Shown: in pieces, positions 48,975 to 57,960 of the stretch
Layout: each line of letters opens with the position of its first letter
How positions within the stretch are numbered: the first letter of the stretch is position 1
Source of the DNA: Pontibacter sp. HSC-36F09
GTDB lineage: Bacteria > Bacteroidota > Bacteroidia > Cytophagales > Hymenobacteraceae
Direction of reading: 5' to 3'
NCBI RefSeq assembly: GCF_024171605.1
Contig: NZ_JALKAA010000002.1
Location: 1 to 64,000 of the forward strand
Length of the DNA stretch: 64,000 bases
Made by a program: the position numbers and the translations under genes
Notes under the pieces: generated by a model
What the model saw: the letters and a program-made list of their open reading frames with translations, nothing else
Told to the model about the DNA's origin: nothing
Database searches by the model: none

Positions 48975-49448
48975 TCATTTAAATGAGATTACAACATTTG
49001 CTTTTACAATTTCCCCGAAGGGTATTTGCACAGGCTCATACGTTGCCTTTTTGCCTTTTTGTTTGATTTCTTCTGTCAGGTTTATACCTGTTTCTGTTAC
49101 TTCTTCCAGCTTGCCGGTTTTTTCGGTGCCATCCTGCATTTTCAGCTTCAGGTTGCGGCCGATGTTTCGCTTATACTGCTGCGGCTGCGTGAGCGGAAAA
49201 TCCACCCCCGGTGAGCTTACCTCCAACACATAAGACACCTCCTCGCCATACTCCTCTGCGATCTTCGCATTAACGCGGCGGCTGATGCTGGCGCACTGGT
49301 CTATCGTGATGCCCTGCTCGCCGTCAGCCAGCACGGTTATCTTGGGGCGCACCGCCGAATCAGACACCGCCACATCTACGATGAACAGGTCGTTTTCCGG
49401 TAGGCTGGCTTCCACCATTGCGCGAATACTTTGTGCCGTTATTGCCAT
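48975..49448 (-). CDS. rimP: ribosome maturation factor RimP
   Basis: A 157-residue protein with the two-domain RimP (YhbC/DUF150) fold: EASLPENDLFIVDVAVSDSA at the start, ISRRVNAKIAEEYGEEVSYVLEVSSPGVDFPL in the middle (residues about 52-83) and the small SH3-like domain at the end. It helps assemble the 30S subunit. It opens the conserved operon rimP-nusA-infB. A good promoter lies at 49512-49542 and the leader contains a terminator-like hairpin. Confidence 0.95.
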   Translation of the reverse strand: MAITAQSIRAMVEASLPENDLFIVDVAVSDSAVRPKITVLADGEQGITIDQCASISRRVNAKIAEEYGEEVSYVLEVSSPGVDFPLTQPQQYKRNIGRNLKLKMQDGTEKTGKLEEVTETGINLTEEIKQKGKKATYEPVQIPFGEIVKANVVISFK

Positions 49449-49470
49449 ATTAAATTAAAGAAAATAAAGA

Positions 49471-49489
49471 AGGGGACCTTGCGTCCCCT
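49471..49489 (-). promoter_or_regulatory. terminator-like hairpin in the rimP leader
   Basis: AGGGGAC (49471-49477) pairs with GTCCCCT (49483-49489), with a 5-nt loop. On the minus strand the stem is followed by a T-rich run (TTCTTTATTTTCTTT), and rimP starts 22 bases later. Since the predicted promoter lies upstream of it, the hairpin is within the leader RNA and may act as an attenuator. Confidence 0.5.
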
Positions 49490-49511
49490 CATCTCCTTGG
49501 AAATAATGTCA

Positions 49512-49542
49512 CAAATTTACTATAAAAACATTATATAAACAA
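49512..49542 (-). promoter_or_regulatory. predicted promoter of rimP-nusA-infB
   Basis: On the minus strand, TTG (49542-49540) and TAAATTTG (49519-49512) lie 20 bases apart, which fits the Bacteroidota consensus. RNA would start near 49505 with a leader of about 57 bases. Confidence 0.6.
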
Positions 49543-49758
49543 CAATATGTGTGGAAGTGCGCTGTAAATTATCTGGTTTCTGGAGATTTCGGACGGTATT
49601 TGAGCCCCTATAGCAGACTACCGAATGGGCTTCGGGTCAGTAACATGAACCGGCGCGAGAGAAGTTCTGCTTTTTAAAAACGGTACTGCCGCCGCATCTG
49701 AATATATTCTGAAGCGAGGCTTGATATTCCTACATGCATAATTTGTAAGTTTGCCACC
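49543..49758. other. remaining spacer between rimP and the EEP gene
   Basis: The whole gap between the divergent genes is 310 bases (49449-49758). Beyond the promoter and hairpin of rimP, the remainder shows no gene, repeat or known RNA. It must contain the promoter of the plus-strand gene, but I see no full consensus. Confidence 0.5.
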
Positions 49759-50889
49759 GTGGCAGGTACATTCAAACGCATACGCCGGAAAATCTGGCTG
49801 ATCCTTAACATTCTGGTAGTGCTCTGGCTGCTGCTCGGGGTGCTGAGCATGCGCGTGCCTCCCTACGAATTCTGGCCTGCGGGCTTCATGGCTTTCTCGC
49901 TTCCCGGTGCGCTGGTACTCAACTTCCTGTTTTTCATTTACTGGCTGCTGAAGCGCTCATGGTATGTGTTTCTACCGCTCGCTGTGATCGGCCTTGGTTG
50001 GAACCACTATGGCCGGCTGGTGTCTATATCATGGGACAAAGAGGTGCCTGCTGACGCTAAAACCCTCGAAGTACTTAGTTTCAACGTGCATATCTTTAAC
50101 GCTTACGAACAGATTGTGGAAGGCGTACCGCGTGTGTCGGAAGAGATGGTGGATTGGGTAGCAACGCACCCTGCCGATGTGTTCTGTTTGCAGGAGTTTT
50201 ACAGCCGGGTGAACTCTACTGAGTTTAACAACTTTAACCGGATCGGGAAAAGGTATAACCGGTATGTGTTTGCTTCTACTTACCAAGGCGATCGCGTGAA
50301 AGCCGATCTAGGTATAGCCATCTTCTCGAAGTATCCGATCATCAGAGGGAACACCATTCGTTTCCCGAATACGCCTGAGCGCAGCGCCAACCGGGCCGCC
50401 TGGGTAGATATCAATGTGAAAGGAGATACTGTCCGGATCTACGCAGTTCACCTGCAGTCGATGAGCATCAGAGCAGCAGATATCGAGAATACTTACTCGG
50501 CAATAGGTGACGAAGTGAGCTTCAAGAAAGAAAGTCGCAATCTGGCCCGTCGTTTGCGCATGGGTTTCCGGGCAAGGGCGCTGCAGGTACAGCAACTTTT
50601 GGATCATGTGAAAACCTCGCCCTATCCGGTTATCGTTTCGGGCGACTTCAACGACATTCCGTTTAGCTATACCTACAGCCAGTTGGTAAGCGAGTTGAAC
50701 AACTCGTTTGAGAAAGCCGGCAATGGAGTGGGGGCCACTTACAACGGTCCGCTGCCCTTTCTGCGTATTGATAATCAGTTCTACAGCGACGGCCTGGAGG
50801 CCTACGATTTTAAAACGCATTACGAAATGCCGCTTTCTGACCACTTCCCGATCTCGGCCACCTATGTCATCAAGCCGAAGGAGGAGTAA
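49759..50889 (+). CDS. endonuclease/exonuclease/phosphatase family membrane protein
   Basis: A 376-residue protein with three hydrophobic N-terminal segments (about residues 12-28, 38-60 and 66-82) and a C-terminal EEP domain (about 95-370). Motifs of the fold are visible: LSFNVHIFN, FCLQEFYSR (metal-binding Glu), YAVHLQSM, VSGDFNDIP and LSDHFPI. It would hydrolyse a phosphodiester or phosphomonoester on the outer side of the inner membrane; the substrate is unknown. The start is a GTG, as no ATG lies early enough to keep the first membrane segment. It is not obviously linked to its neighbours. Confidence 0.85.
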   Translation: MAGTFKRIRRKIWLILNILVVLWLLLGVLSMRVPPYEFWPAGFMAFSLPGALVLNFLFFIYWLLKRSWYVFLPLAVIGLGWNHYGRLVSISWDKEVPADAKTLEVLSFNVHIFNAYEQIVEGVPRVSEEMVDWVATHPADVFCLQEFYSRVNSTEFNNFNRIGKRYNRYVFASTYQGDRVKADLGIAIFSKYPIIRGNTIRFPNTPERSANRAAWVDINVKGDTVRIYAVHLQSMSIRAADIENTYSAIGDEVSFKKESRNLARRLRMGFRARALQVQQLLDHVKTSPYPVIVSGDFNDIPFSYTYSQLVSELNNSFEKAGNGVGATYNGPLPFLRIDNQFYSDGLEAYDFKTHYEMPLSDHFPISATYVIKPKEE

Positions 50890-51006
50890 GGCACTGACGG
50901 TATATTTTCTTAATTTTGAACTTTGGTTTGCCAGCGAGGTTAACCGGAAAGATCAAGTATAAACAGAAGGCATGCCCTGTTCGCATGCACTTCCTATACC
51001 GATACC

Positions 51007-52500
51007 ATGCAACACAAACTCAACCTGTATAACACGCTCACGCGCAAAAAAGAACTGTTCGAACCGCTGCACGCGCCCTTCGTGGGAATGTATGTCTGCG
51101 GGCCGACAGTGTACGGCGAACCCCATCTGGGCCATGCCCGCAGTGCCGTTACCTTCGACGTGCTGTACCGCTACCTCAAATACCTGGGCTACAAAGTACG
51201 CTACGTGCGCAACATCACCGACGTAGGTCACCTGGAGAACGACGCCGACGAAGGCGAAGACAAGATCCAGAAAAGAGCCAAACTGGAGCACCTCGAGCCG
51301 ATGGAAGTGGTGCAGCATTATACCAACGTGTACCAGCAGGACATGGCGACGCTCAACGCGAAGTCGCCGGATATTGAGCCGCGTGCCTCGGGCCACATCA
51401 TTGAGCAGATCCAGATGATACAGGAGATACTGGAGAACGGCATGGCCTATGAGGTTAACGGATCGGTCTATTTTGACGTGCCAGCCTACCACAAAGATCA
51501 CAATTACGGCAAGCTTTCCGGTCGCATCATCGAAGACCTGCTGAGCAATACCCGCGACACCGAGGGGCAGGGCGAAAAGCGCTCGCCGCTGGACTTTGCG
51601 CTTTGGAAAAAAGCATCGCCGCAGCACATCATGCGCTGGCCTTCGCCCTGGAGCGACGGCTTTCCGGGCTGGCACCTCGAGTGCTCGGCCATGAGCCGCA
51701 AGTACCTGGGCGAAACCTTCGATATACATGGTGGTGGACTAGACCTGATGTTCCCGCACCACGAATGCGAGATTGCGCAGAGCCAGGCCAGCCACAGCCA
51801 CTCCGACGCGGCCCGCTACTGGGTGCACAACAACATGATCACGGTGAACGGCCAGAAAATGGGCAAGTCGCTGGGCAACTTCATCAATCTGAGCGAGCTC
51901 TTCAGCGGCAACCACCAGATGCTGGAGCAGGCCTACAGCCCGATGACCATCCGCTTCTTTATTCTGCAGGCGCACTACCGCAGCACCCTCGACTTTAGCA
52001 ATGAGGCACTACAGGCCGCCCAGAAAGGGTACAGAAAGCTGATGAACGGTATGCGTGTACTTGAAAAGTTAAGTTATCCGGAAGAAGGTGTAGGCACACC
52101 GGATGAGAAGCTGAACGATGAGCTGCTGAAACTGACCGAAGATTGCTTCCGTGGACTGAACGACGACCTGAACACGGCCCGCGCGATCGCCTCGCTATTC
52201 AACCTCCTCAAAAAGATCAACAGCCTATACCTGGGTCAGCTGCAGATCGGGGCACTGACGCGCGGCACTTTCGATACCATTCGCACGACCTATACCGAAC
52301 TGGTAACCGATGTGCTGGGTCTGAAGGATGAACCGACTGCTGACATGGAAGAAATGCTGGAGCTGGTGCTTGGCTTTTACAAAGAAGCGAAAGAGAACAA
52401 GGCGTATGACAAGGTAGATGCCATCCGTGCTGAACTGAAAAAGCAGGGCATCGTGATCAAAGACCTGAAAACCGGAATTGACTGGGCTTATGAAGAATAA
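51007..52500 (+). CDS. cysS: cysteinyl-tRNA synthetase
   Basis: A 497-residue class I tRNA synthetase. The HIGH motif is H40-L-G-H43 and the KMSKS motif is K284-M-G-K-S288. Zinc ligands include C31 (YVCGPTVYG), the Cys of HLECSAM and residues in [10 protein letters not shown]. It charges tRNA(Cys). Length and order of motifs are normal. A TAATTTTG -7-like box lies at 50911-50918 without a good -33 element. It overlaps or nearly touches the M28 peptidase gene, so the two are coupled. Confidence 0.97.
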   Translation: MQHKLNLYNTLTRKKELFEPLHAPFVGMYVCGPTVYGEPHLGHARSAVTFDVLYRYLKYLGYKVRYVRNITDVGHLENDADEGEDKIQKRAKLEHLEPMEVVQHYTNVYQQDMATLNAKSPDIEPRASGHIIEQIQMIQEILENGMAYEVNGSVYFDVPAYHKDHNYGKLSGRIIEDLLSNTRDTEGQGEKRSPLDFALWKKASPQHIMRWPSPWSDGFPGWHLECSAMSRKYLGETFDIHGGGLDLMFPHHECEIAQSQASHSHSDAARYWVHNNMITVNGQKMGKSLGNFINLSELFSGNHQMLEQAYSPMTIRFFILQAHYRSTLDFSNEALQAAQKGYRKLMNGMRVLEKLSYPEEGVGTPDEKLNDELLKLTEDCFRGLNDDLNTARAIASLFNLLKKINSLYLGQLQIGALTRGTFDTIRTTYTELVTDVLGLKDEPTADMEEMLELVLGFYKEAKENKAYDKVDAIRAELKKQGIVIKDLKTGIDWAYEE

Positions 52501-53506
52501 TATGAAGCTACTGGCCATGCTGCTGTTTGGAGCGATGGGGCTTAACGGCTGCGACTCTTCCGAAAACGGAAACAGTAGCGAGCGTGTGGCAACCACCGAA
52601 GTGGAGGAGGCTGCCGCTGTGCAAGCGCCTGAATTTAATGCGGACTCTGCTTATTTCTTTGTGGATCGGCAGGTGGCTTTCGGGCCGCGAGTACCGAACA
52701 CGGCCGAGCACTACAAAACAGGAGAGTGGCTTATCGAGACGCTGCGTGGCTACGGTGCTGAGGTACAGGTGCAGGCTTTTCAGGCAAAGGCTTTTGATGG
52801 CACTATGCTGAACCTGCGCAACATCATCGGCACCATCAACCCGAATGCAACCAAACGGGTACTGCTGGCCGCTCACTGGGACACACGTCCCTTTGCCGAC
52901 AAAGACGACAAGGACCAGAACAAACCCATTGACGGCGCCAACGACGGTGCCAGCGGTGTTGGTGTGCTGCTTGAGATTGCCCGTACCATTCAGGCTGCAG
53001 AGCAAAAACCAGGTATAGGCGTCGATATCATTTTCTTTGATGGGGAAGATTACGGACGCCCGGATAACAGCGATCATCCTTACATGCAGGACGACTGGTG
53101 TCTGGGTTCGCAGTACTGGAGCAAGAACAAGCATACGCCGAATTACAAAGCGAACTACGGCATCCTGCTCGACATGGTAGGCGCCGAGAATGCCAAGTTT
53201 GCCCGCGAAGGCACCTCCATGCAGTACGCCCGCAACATCGTGGACAAGGTATGGCGCGCCGGCAATCGCATTGGTTACTCCGACTATTTTAAGTATGTGA
53301 ATGCTCCGGCCATTACCGACGATCACTATTACGTGAACACAGTGGGCGGTATACGCATGATCGACATCATCGAGTACAACATGGCGAACCAGGACGACTA
53401 CTTCGGCCATTACCATCACCGCCATGCCGATACGATGGACATTATCAGCAAAAACACCTTAAAGGCAGTGGGCCAGACCGTGCTGCACGTGCTGTACAAC
53501 GAGTAA
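52490..53506 (+). CDS. M28 family metallopeptidase lipoprotein (glutaminyl cyclase-like)
   Basis: A 338-residue lipoprotein (lipobox LNGC, Cys at residue 21). The two-zinc M28 site is visible: [27 protein letters not shown] and [11 protein letters not shown], with further ligands near HHRHADTMD. The pattern WDTRPFAD plus FFDGED is shared by aminopeptidases and by zinc-dependent glutaminyl-peptide cyclotransferases, so it could do either. The start at 52490 overlaps the cysS stop by 11 bases; an alternative ATG at 52502 would avoid the overlap and still give a lipoprotein signal. The cysS-M28 pair ends in a perfect terminator. Confidence 0.86.
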   Translation: MKNNMKLLAMLLFGAMGLNGCDSSENGNSSERVATTEVEEAAAVQAPEFNADSAYFFVDRQVAFGPRVPNTAEHYKTGEWLIETLRGYGAEVQVQAFQAKAFDGTMLNLRNIIGTINPNATKRVLLAAHWDTRPFADKDDKDQNKPIDGANDGASGVGVLLEIARTIQAAEQKPGIGVDIIFFDGEDYGRPDNSDHPYMQDDWCLGSQYWSKNKHTPNYKANYGILLDMVGAENAKFAREGTSMQYARNIVDKVWRAGNRIGYSDYFKYVNAPAITDDHYYVNTVGGIRMIDIIEYNMANQDDYFGHYHHRHADTMDIISKNTLKAVGQTVLHVLYNE

Positions 53507-53527
53507 GGCTATACCTGACTGACAAAT

Positions 53528-53555
53528 AAAAAGGCGCTCCATGGAGCGCCTTTTT
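53528..53555. terminator. perfect palindromic terminator shared by converging genes
   Basis: A perfect 28-base palindrome (14 bp per arm, AAAAAGGCGCTCCA and its complement) stands between the M28 gene and the converging lipoprotein gene, and it includes part of the stop codon of the latter. A's and T's on the sides allow action in both directions. Confidence 0.92.
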
Positions 53556-54213
53556 ATTTTTTGATAACAGAGGGCAGCACGTTGTCTTCCGTCATCTTCT
53601 GCACAGTGAGTTCAGCAAACTTGCTTGCTGCCTTGCGCAAGCTGGTAGGGCTGTGTGACTTGGACTGGGCTGACCAAACCAGCCGGTCAGTATTGGCATC
53701 GTAGAGGTTAGTTTCGAGGTAGTATACCTTGTCTTCGGTGTAGTATCCGGGGTCGTAGAGTGTAGGGTACCAGTAGGTATAATAGCCCCTGAAACTGCCA
53801 TACCACATAAACCGCGTCATGGGGCGGTACCCCATGTTTCCAGGCACGTAACGGGTTTCAGTTTGCTCGTCTACCAGGGCAGCGGTGAGGATGGCGTCAT
53901 GGCCGTTTTCTTTAATGCGCTCGATGAGCAGGTTGACATCGGGTTGGGTTTTAGCTGTGGCTGAGGGCGGAAACAGGTCCATGCTGCGGGTCGCCTGAAT
54001 GCCACGCATCTGCAATTGGTCTACCAGGTCATTCTCTACTTCCTGCCGGGCCAGCACATTATCGGTGAGGGCTGCCACAACTACCCGCCGGTAATTCTGG
54101 GCTTCGATCTCCGGGCTTTTCCAGGAGCCCAGAATCTTTGTGGAAGAAGAGCAGGCGGCTATACCTGCCAATAGCAACAGAAGCCAGGCGTATGTAAGAC
54201 GTTTATGTATCAT
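53554..54213 (-). CDS. lipoprotein of unknown function, DUF4136-like
   Basis: A 219-residue lipoprotein (lipobox IAAC, Cys at residue 21). The body has SWKSPEIEAQNYRRVVVAAL and NLLIERIKENGHDAILTAALVDEQ, then a Tyr/Gly-rich patch (FRGYYTYWYPTLYDPGYY) and a terminal YDANTDRLVWSAQSKSHSP. The last part is typical of the DUF4136 kind of envelope lipoproteins, although I am not sure of the family. No function is known. The stop codon sits inside the terminator palindrome shared with the converging M28 gene. Confidence 0.65.
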   Translation of the reverse strand: MIHKRLTYAWLLLLLAGIAACSSSTKILGSWKSPEIEAQNYRRVVVAALTDNVLARQEVENDLVDQLQMRGIQATRSMDLFPPSATAKTQPDVNLLIERIKENGHDAILTAALVDEQTETRYVPGNMGYRPMTRFMWYGSFRGYYTYWYPTLYDPGYYTEDKVYYLETNLYDANTDRLVWSAQSKSHSPTSLRKAASKFAELTVQKMTEDNVLPSVIKK

Positions 54214-54418
54214 GTCATGGCGCTAACGTTCTTATAGCTAATGCTTTGTATAACGAGTATAGGGTTGTTTTAGATTTAAGATAACAAGGTATAACCCTGC
54301 CCTATACAAGCAGATGGCGAGATGATGTTATTTAGTGCCAGGTATAGAGCAACATTTTAGCGAGGTATGCGGTATGTTGGGGCAGTATACCCGTGCTGGT
54401 CATCAGAAGGCATGATAA

Positions 54419-54450
54419 TTTCTGAAGTATACAAAAGCGTTATATATTTG
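54419..54450 (+). promoter_or_regulatory. predicted promoter of the aldolase gene
   Basis: TTTC (54419-54422) and TATATTTG (54443-54450) are 20 bases apart. The -7 element is a full consensus match and the -33 element has one mismatch. RNA would start near 54457, leaving a 36-base leader. Just upstream, GTATAGGG (54257-54264) and CCCTATAC (54300-54307) form an inverted repeat. Confidence 0.6.
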
Positions 54451-54492
54451 TCCTGCAATTCAATACGTCCTTTTATTAAAACCATTAAAAAA

Positions 54493-55551
54493 ATGTCGTA
54501 CGATAACATCGTTTCCTTACTAGGCTCTGAAGCGGAGAGCCTGCTTCAGTATGAAAGCAAAACAATTTCCAAGGACCTGATCCATGCACCGGGACCTGAC
54601 TTTGTAGACCGTGTGTTCTCACTGTCTAACCGTAACCCGCAGGTTTTGCGCAGCCTGCAACAGCTCTTCAACACAGGTCGTCTGGCGGGTACCGGTTACC
54701 TTTCCATCCTGCCCGTGGACCAGGGCATCGAGCACACAGCGGGTGCTTCTTTTGCTCCAAACCCGATTTATTTCGATCCGGAGAACATCATCAGGCTGGC
54801 GATCGAAGGTGGCTGCAACGCCGTGGCAACTACCTTTGGTAACCTGGCGATGATGTCCAGAAAGTACGCGCACAAGATTCCGTTTGTGGTAAAGATCAAT
54901 CACAATGAGCTGATGACCTACCCGAACAAATATGACCAGATCATGTTCGGCTCCGTGGACGAGGCCTGGAGCCTGGGCGCTACGGCCGTAGGCGCTACCA
55001 TTTACTTCGGTTCTGAGGAGTCTTCCCGCCAGATCATTGAGGTGGCAGAGGCGTTTGAGAGAGCCCACCAGCTAGGTATGGCCACCATTCTGTGGTGCTA
55101 TACCCGCAACAATGCCTTCAAGAAAGACGGCGTAGACTACCACGTAGCAGCTGACCTTACTGCACAGGCCAACCACTTGGGTGTGACAATCCAGGCGGAC
55201 ATCATCAAACAGAAACTGCCTGAGAACAACGGTGGCTTCAAGGCGATCGGTTTTGGCAAGACGCACGAGAAAATGTACTCTGAGCTTTCTTCTGACAACC
55301 CGATTGACCTGGCCCGCTACCAGGTGGCCAACTGCTACATGGGCCGCGCCGGTCTGATCAACTCCGGTGGTGAGTCGAAGGGCGAGTCGGATCTGGCGGA
55401 TGCCGTACGCACAGCCGTTATTAACAAGCGTGCAGGCGGTATGGGCTTGATCTCTGGTCGCAAGGCGTTCCAGAAAGACATGAAAGTTGGTGTGGAGTTG
55501 CTGAACGCGATTCAGGACGTATACCTGGCCAACGACATTACACTTGCGTAA
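54493..55551 (+). CDS. fbaB: class I fructose-bisphosphate aldolase, archaeal/DhnA type
   Basis: A 352-residue enzyme of the DhnA/FbaB group, which splits fructose 1,6-bisphosphate to glyceraldehyde 3-phosphate and dihydroxyacetone phosphate with a Schiff-base lysine. Conserved parts are [48 protein letters not shown] and the C-terminal [16 protein letters not shown]. The frame is open 42 codons further upstream, but that part is not conserved and contains the promoter, so I place the start at [11 protein letters not shown]. It stands alone on the plus strand. Confidence 0.92.
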   Translation: MSYDNIVSLLGSEAESLLQYESKTISKDLIHAPGPDFVDRVFSLSNRNPQVLRSLQQLFNTGRLAGTGYLSILPVDQGIEHTAGASFAPNPIYFDPENIIRLAIEGGCNAVATTFGNLAMMSRKYAHKIPFVVKINHNELMTYPNKYDQIMFGSVDEAWSLGATAVGATIYFGSEESSRQIIEVAEAFERAHQLGMATILWCYTRNNAFKKDGVDYHVAADLTAQANHLGVTIQADIIKQKLPENNGGFKAIGFGKTHEKMYSELSSDNPIDLARYQVANCYMGRAGLINSGGESKGESDLADAVRTAVINKRAGGMGLISGRKAFQKDMKVGVELLNAIQDVYLANDITLA

Positions 55552-55587
55552 TCTGTAGCAGAACTGCTGATTATTAACTAATTTTAC

Positions 55588-55632
55588 AGCCTGCTTTGGA
55601 AAAGCTCCTTTGTGAGTATTCCGGAGCAGGCT
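55588..55632 (+). terminator. hairpin after the aldolase gene, overlapping the accD promoter
   Basis: AGCCTGCT (55588-55595) pairs with AGCAGGCT (55625-55632), extended by GGAA/TTCC and two wobble pairs. It could end the aldolase transcript but lacks a T run. The right arm runs into the -7 element of accD, so the same bases take part in both. Confidence 0.45.
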
Positions 55633-55639
55633 ATATTTG
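55609..55639 (+). promoter_or_regulatory. predicted promoter of accD
   Basis: TTTG (55609-55612), a 19-base spacer and TATATTTG (55632-55639) match the Bacteroidota consensus in full. RNA would start near 55646, with a leader of about 73 bases. Confidence 0.7.
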
Positions 55640-55718
55640 TGCCCGAATCTGCCCGATTTGGAAAGAGGAGTGTGGCGGAACAACCATTTAATGTGCAGCA
55701 TGCACGCCCGATACGATT

Positions 55719-56621
55719 ATGATGCCTTGGTTTAAACGAGTAGAAAAAGGAATTAACACGCCGACAGAGGAGAAGAAGGAAACCCCGGACGGTTTGTGGT
55801 ATAAGTGCCCGGAATGCAAAACGGTGACCAGCATGACCGAGCACCGCAAAAACCTGAAGACCTGCGTGAAGTGCAACTACCACGACCGTATTGGCTCCAA
55901 GGAGTATTTTGCCATCCTGTTCGACGACAACAAGTTCACGGAGATGGACGAGGACATGAGTTCGGGTGACCCTCTGAATTTCGTAGACTCCAAGCCATAC
56001 CCGCAGCGTACAGTTGAAACCGAGCGCAAGACCGGTTTGAAAGACGCCGTGCGCACTGCCTATGGCAAGTCCGGAGGCCGGGATATTACCATCGCCTGCA
56101 TGGACTTTGCTTATATCGGTGGCTCTATGGGCTCTGTGGTAGGGGAAAAGATTGCCCGCGCCATCGACCATGCCCGCAAAACGCGCACGCCTTTCATGAT
56201 GATCTCAAAATCAGGTGGCGCCCGCATGATGGAGGCCGGATTCTCGCTGATGCAAATGGCCAAAACCTCTGCCAAGCTAGCGCTTCTCTCAGAAGAAAAA
56301 CTGCCTTATATCTCTTTACTCACCGATCCGACCACAGGTGGTGTGACCGCATCATACGCCATGCTTGGTGATTTCAACATTGCCGAACCGGGCTCTCTGA
56401 TCGGTTTTGCCGGACCGCGTGTGATCAAAGAAACGATAGGCAAGGACCTGCCGAAGGGCTTCCAGAGTGCAGAGTTTGTGCTGGAGCACGGCTTCCTGGA
56501 CTTTATCGTGGACCGCAAAGAACTGAAGCAGCGCCTCGTTGACCTGTTGGGTATGATCATGCCAGCCGCAGAAGAAAGCAACGGCACTGCTAAGATCCAA
56601 AAAGCTGCCAAGTCATCATAA
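55719..56621 (+). CDS. accD: acetyl-CoA carboxylase carboxyltransferase subunit beta
   Basis: A 300-residue protein with the N-terminal zinc finger (C30, C33, C49, C52) typical of AccD, followed by the crotonase-like core ([68 protein letters not shown]). With AccA it moves the carboxyl group from biotin to acetyl-CoA, giving malonyl-CoA for fatty acid synthesis. Two ATGs stand side by side (55719 and 55722), and either may be used. accA is not in the window. It has its own promoter and terminator. Confidence 0.96.
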   Translation: MMPWFKRVEKGINTPTEEKKETPDGLWYKCPECKTVTSMTEHRKNLKTCVKCNYHDRIGSKEYFAILFDDNKFTEMDEDMSSGDPLNFVDSKPYPQRTVETERKTGLKDAVRTAYGKSGGRDITIACMDFAYIGGSMGSVVGEKIARAIDHARKTRTPFMMISKSGGARMMEAGFSLMQMAKTSAKLALLSEEKLPYISLLTDPTTGGVTASYAMLGDFNIAEPGSLIGFAGPRVIKETIGKDLPKGFQSAEFVLEHGFLDFIVDRKELKQRLVDLLGMIMPAAEESNGTAKIQKAAKSS

Positions 56622-56648
56622 GCAGATTGTATTAATATCTCAGACTAA

Positions 56649-56679
56649 AAGAGCCTGTTAGTGTCGCTGACAGGCTCTT
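56649..56679 (+). terminator. terminator of accD
   Basis: A 13-bp stem, AAGAGCCTGTTAG (56649-56661) with 56667-56679 (one G-T pair), and a 5-nt loop. The T run is short (TTC). Confidence 0.75.
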
Positions 56680-56754
56680 CTGCTAGCACTCAAACATGAC
56701 AAAATATAAGCTGGAGAAGGGGAAACAAACCTTTTTGGCTCATGAAAGTAATAG

Positions 56755-56787
56755 TTTGGGTAAAGCACAATATTGTGCCTAAGTTTG
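56755..56787 (+). promoter_or_regulatory. predicted promoter with operator palindrome, OmpA-like lipoprotein gene 1
   Basis: TTTG (56755-56758), a 21-base spacer and TAAGTTTG (56780-56787) match the Bacteroidota promoter consensus in full. The spacer contains the perfect 14-bp palindrome GCACAATATTGTGC (56765-56778), ending 1 base before the -7 element. This is a likely binding site for a dimeric repressor. RNA would start near 56794, leaving a leader of about 94 bases. Confidence 0.65.
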
Positions 56788-56887
56788 GCATTAGTATTGC
56801 GAAAGCACGAAAGCGATGCAATGCGCAAATGTATTAACCAATACGACTATCAATCAAAAACCATTTTTTCAAATTTATCAAAAGACT

Positions 56888-57649
56888 ATGAAATTAGTAA
56901 AACTATCGTTGACATCGATGCTGGCTGTTACCATGCTGTTCACTTCGTGCCAGACTACAGCTCCTACCACTTCTGGAACAGGCGATACGTCAACCACAAC
57001 GGGTAACAGAACTGATACCAGCACGACTGGCCAGGAAAAGACAGGTATGAATAAAACCACCAAAGGCGGTATCATCGGAGCGGGCTCCGGCGCTGTAGTA
57101 GGTGGTATCATCGGTAACCGCATGGGTAACACAGCAGCAGGCGCTATTATTGGTGCAGCAGTGGGTGGTGCTACAGGTGCTGTGATCGGTCGCCGTATGG
57201 ACAAGCAGGCTGAAGAACTGGAGAAGAGCATGGAAAATGCCAAGATCGAACGTGTAGGCGAGGCTATCCGCATCAACTTCGACTCAGGTATCCTGTTTGC
57301 CGTGAACTCTGCTGAACTGAGCGCCAAAGCCAAAAAAGACATTGACGGCCTGGTAGCGACACTGCAGAAATACGAAGGCACGAATATCATCATCGAAGGC
57401 CACACTGACAACACCGGTAGCCGTGAGCTGAACCAAGGGCTGTCAGAGCGTCGTGCGCAGTCTGTTGCCAACTATGCCCGCACCCAAGGTGTAGATGCAT
57501 CGCGCATGCAGGCAAAAGGCTATGCGTTTGACCAGCCAATTGCTGATAACACAACAGCCGAAGGCCGTTCGCAGAACCGCCGTGTGGAGGTTATTATCAT
57601 TGCAAGCGAGGAGCTGAAGAAGGCTGCTGAAAACGGTGAGATAAAGTAA
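56888..57649 (+). CDS. OmpA family lipoprotein with glycine zipper, copy 1
   Basis: A 253-residue lipoprotein (lipobox FTSC, Cys at residue 21). A Thr/Ser-rich linker (about 22-55) is followed by a glycine zipper (about 60-105; GGIIGAGSGAVVGGIIGNRMG and so on), which could enter a membrane. The OmpA C-terminal domain (about 130-245) binds peptidoglycan: NIIIEGHTDNTGS, LSERRAQSVANY, NRRVEVIII. It ties the outer membrane to murein. The frame is open 24 codons upstream, but only MKLVKL gives a signal peptide. It is the first of two tandem paralogues and has a promoter with a palindrome. Confidence 0.9.
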   Translation: MKLVKLSLTSMLAVTMLFTSCQTTAPTTSGTGDTSTTTGNRTDTSTTGQEKTGMNKTTKGGIIGAGSGAVVGGIIGNRMGNTAAGAIIGAAVGGATGAVIGRRMDKQAEELEKSMENAKIERVGEAIRINFDSGILFAVNSAELSAKAKKDIDGLVATLQKYEGTNIIIEGHTDNTGSRELNQGLSERRAQSVANYARTQGVDASRMQAKGYAFDQPIADNTTAEGRSQNRRVEVIIIASEELKKAAENGEIK

Positions 57650-57654
57650 GGAAT

Positions 57655-57705
57655 CAGGTATAGCACCTGTACTTGAGCGCCTGTCAGCTATACCTGACAG
57701 GCGCT
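57655..57705 (+). terminator. terminator of OmpA-like gene 1, with inverted motif pair
   Basis: A perfect 12-bp stem AGCGCCTGTCAG (57676-57687) with 57694-57705, a loop CTATAC and a T run to 57710. The 9-mer CAGGTATAG (57655-57663) and its exact complement CTATACCTG (57688-57696) form an inverted pair around and inside it, so an alternative stem is possible. Confidence 0.88.
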
Positions 57706-57710
57706 TTTTT

Positions 57711-57960
57711 GTGCAGCAGATAACTCCTTTAGCAGGCTCCTAAAGCCATTTATATAGTGTTTTTGAATATTCTTCTGTTGGTTTACGTATATACTTTGCC
57801 TAATGCAAGTTACCAATAGTGTGCTGCTAACATATTAACTAGTAGGAGGTTAGTCGCATTGGGTAGTATAACTGCTATATGTAAATACAACATTTTAATG
57901 CATTTGGAGTATTAAGGGCGTAATCTGACAACTATAATTGAAAATTAAAAAACGAAGACA
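57711..57960. other. spacer between the two OmpA-like genes
   Basis: The gap of 311 bases (57650-57960) holds the terminator at its start and then about 250 AT-rich bases without a gene. A TATACTTTG near 57790 with TTTG at 57762-57765 is a weak promoter candidate, because the spacing is longer than the consensus. Confidence 0.4.

Noticed and set aside
54367-54492. 42-codon N-terminal extension of the aldolase
   Set aside because: The extension contains the predicted promoter, is not conserved in the family, and an ATG at 54493 fits the usual start.
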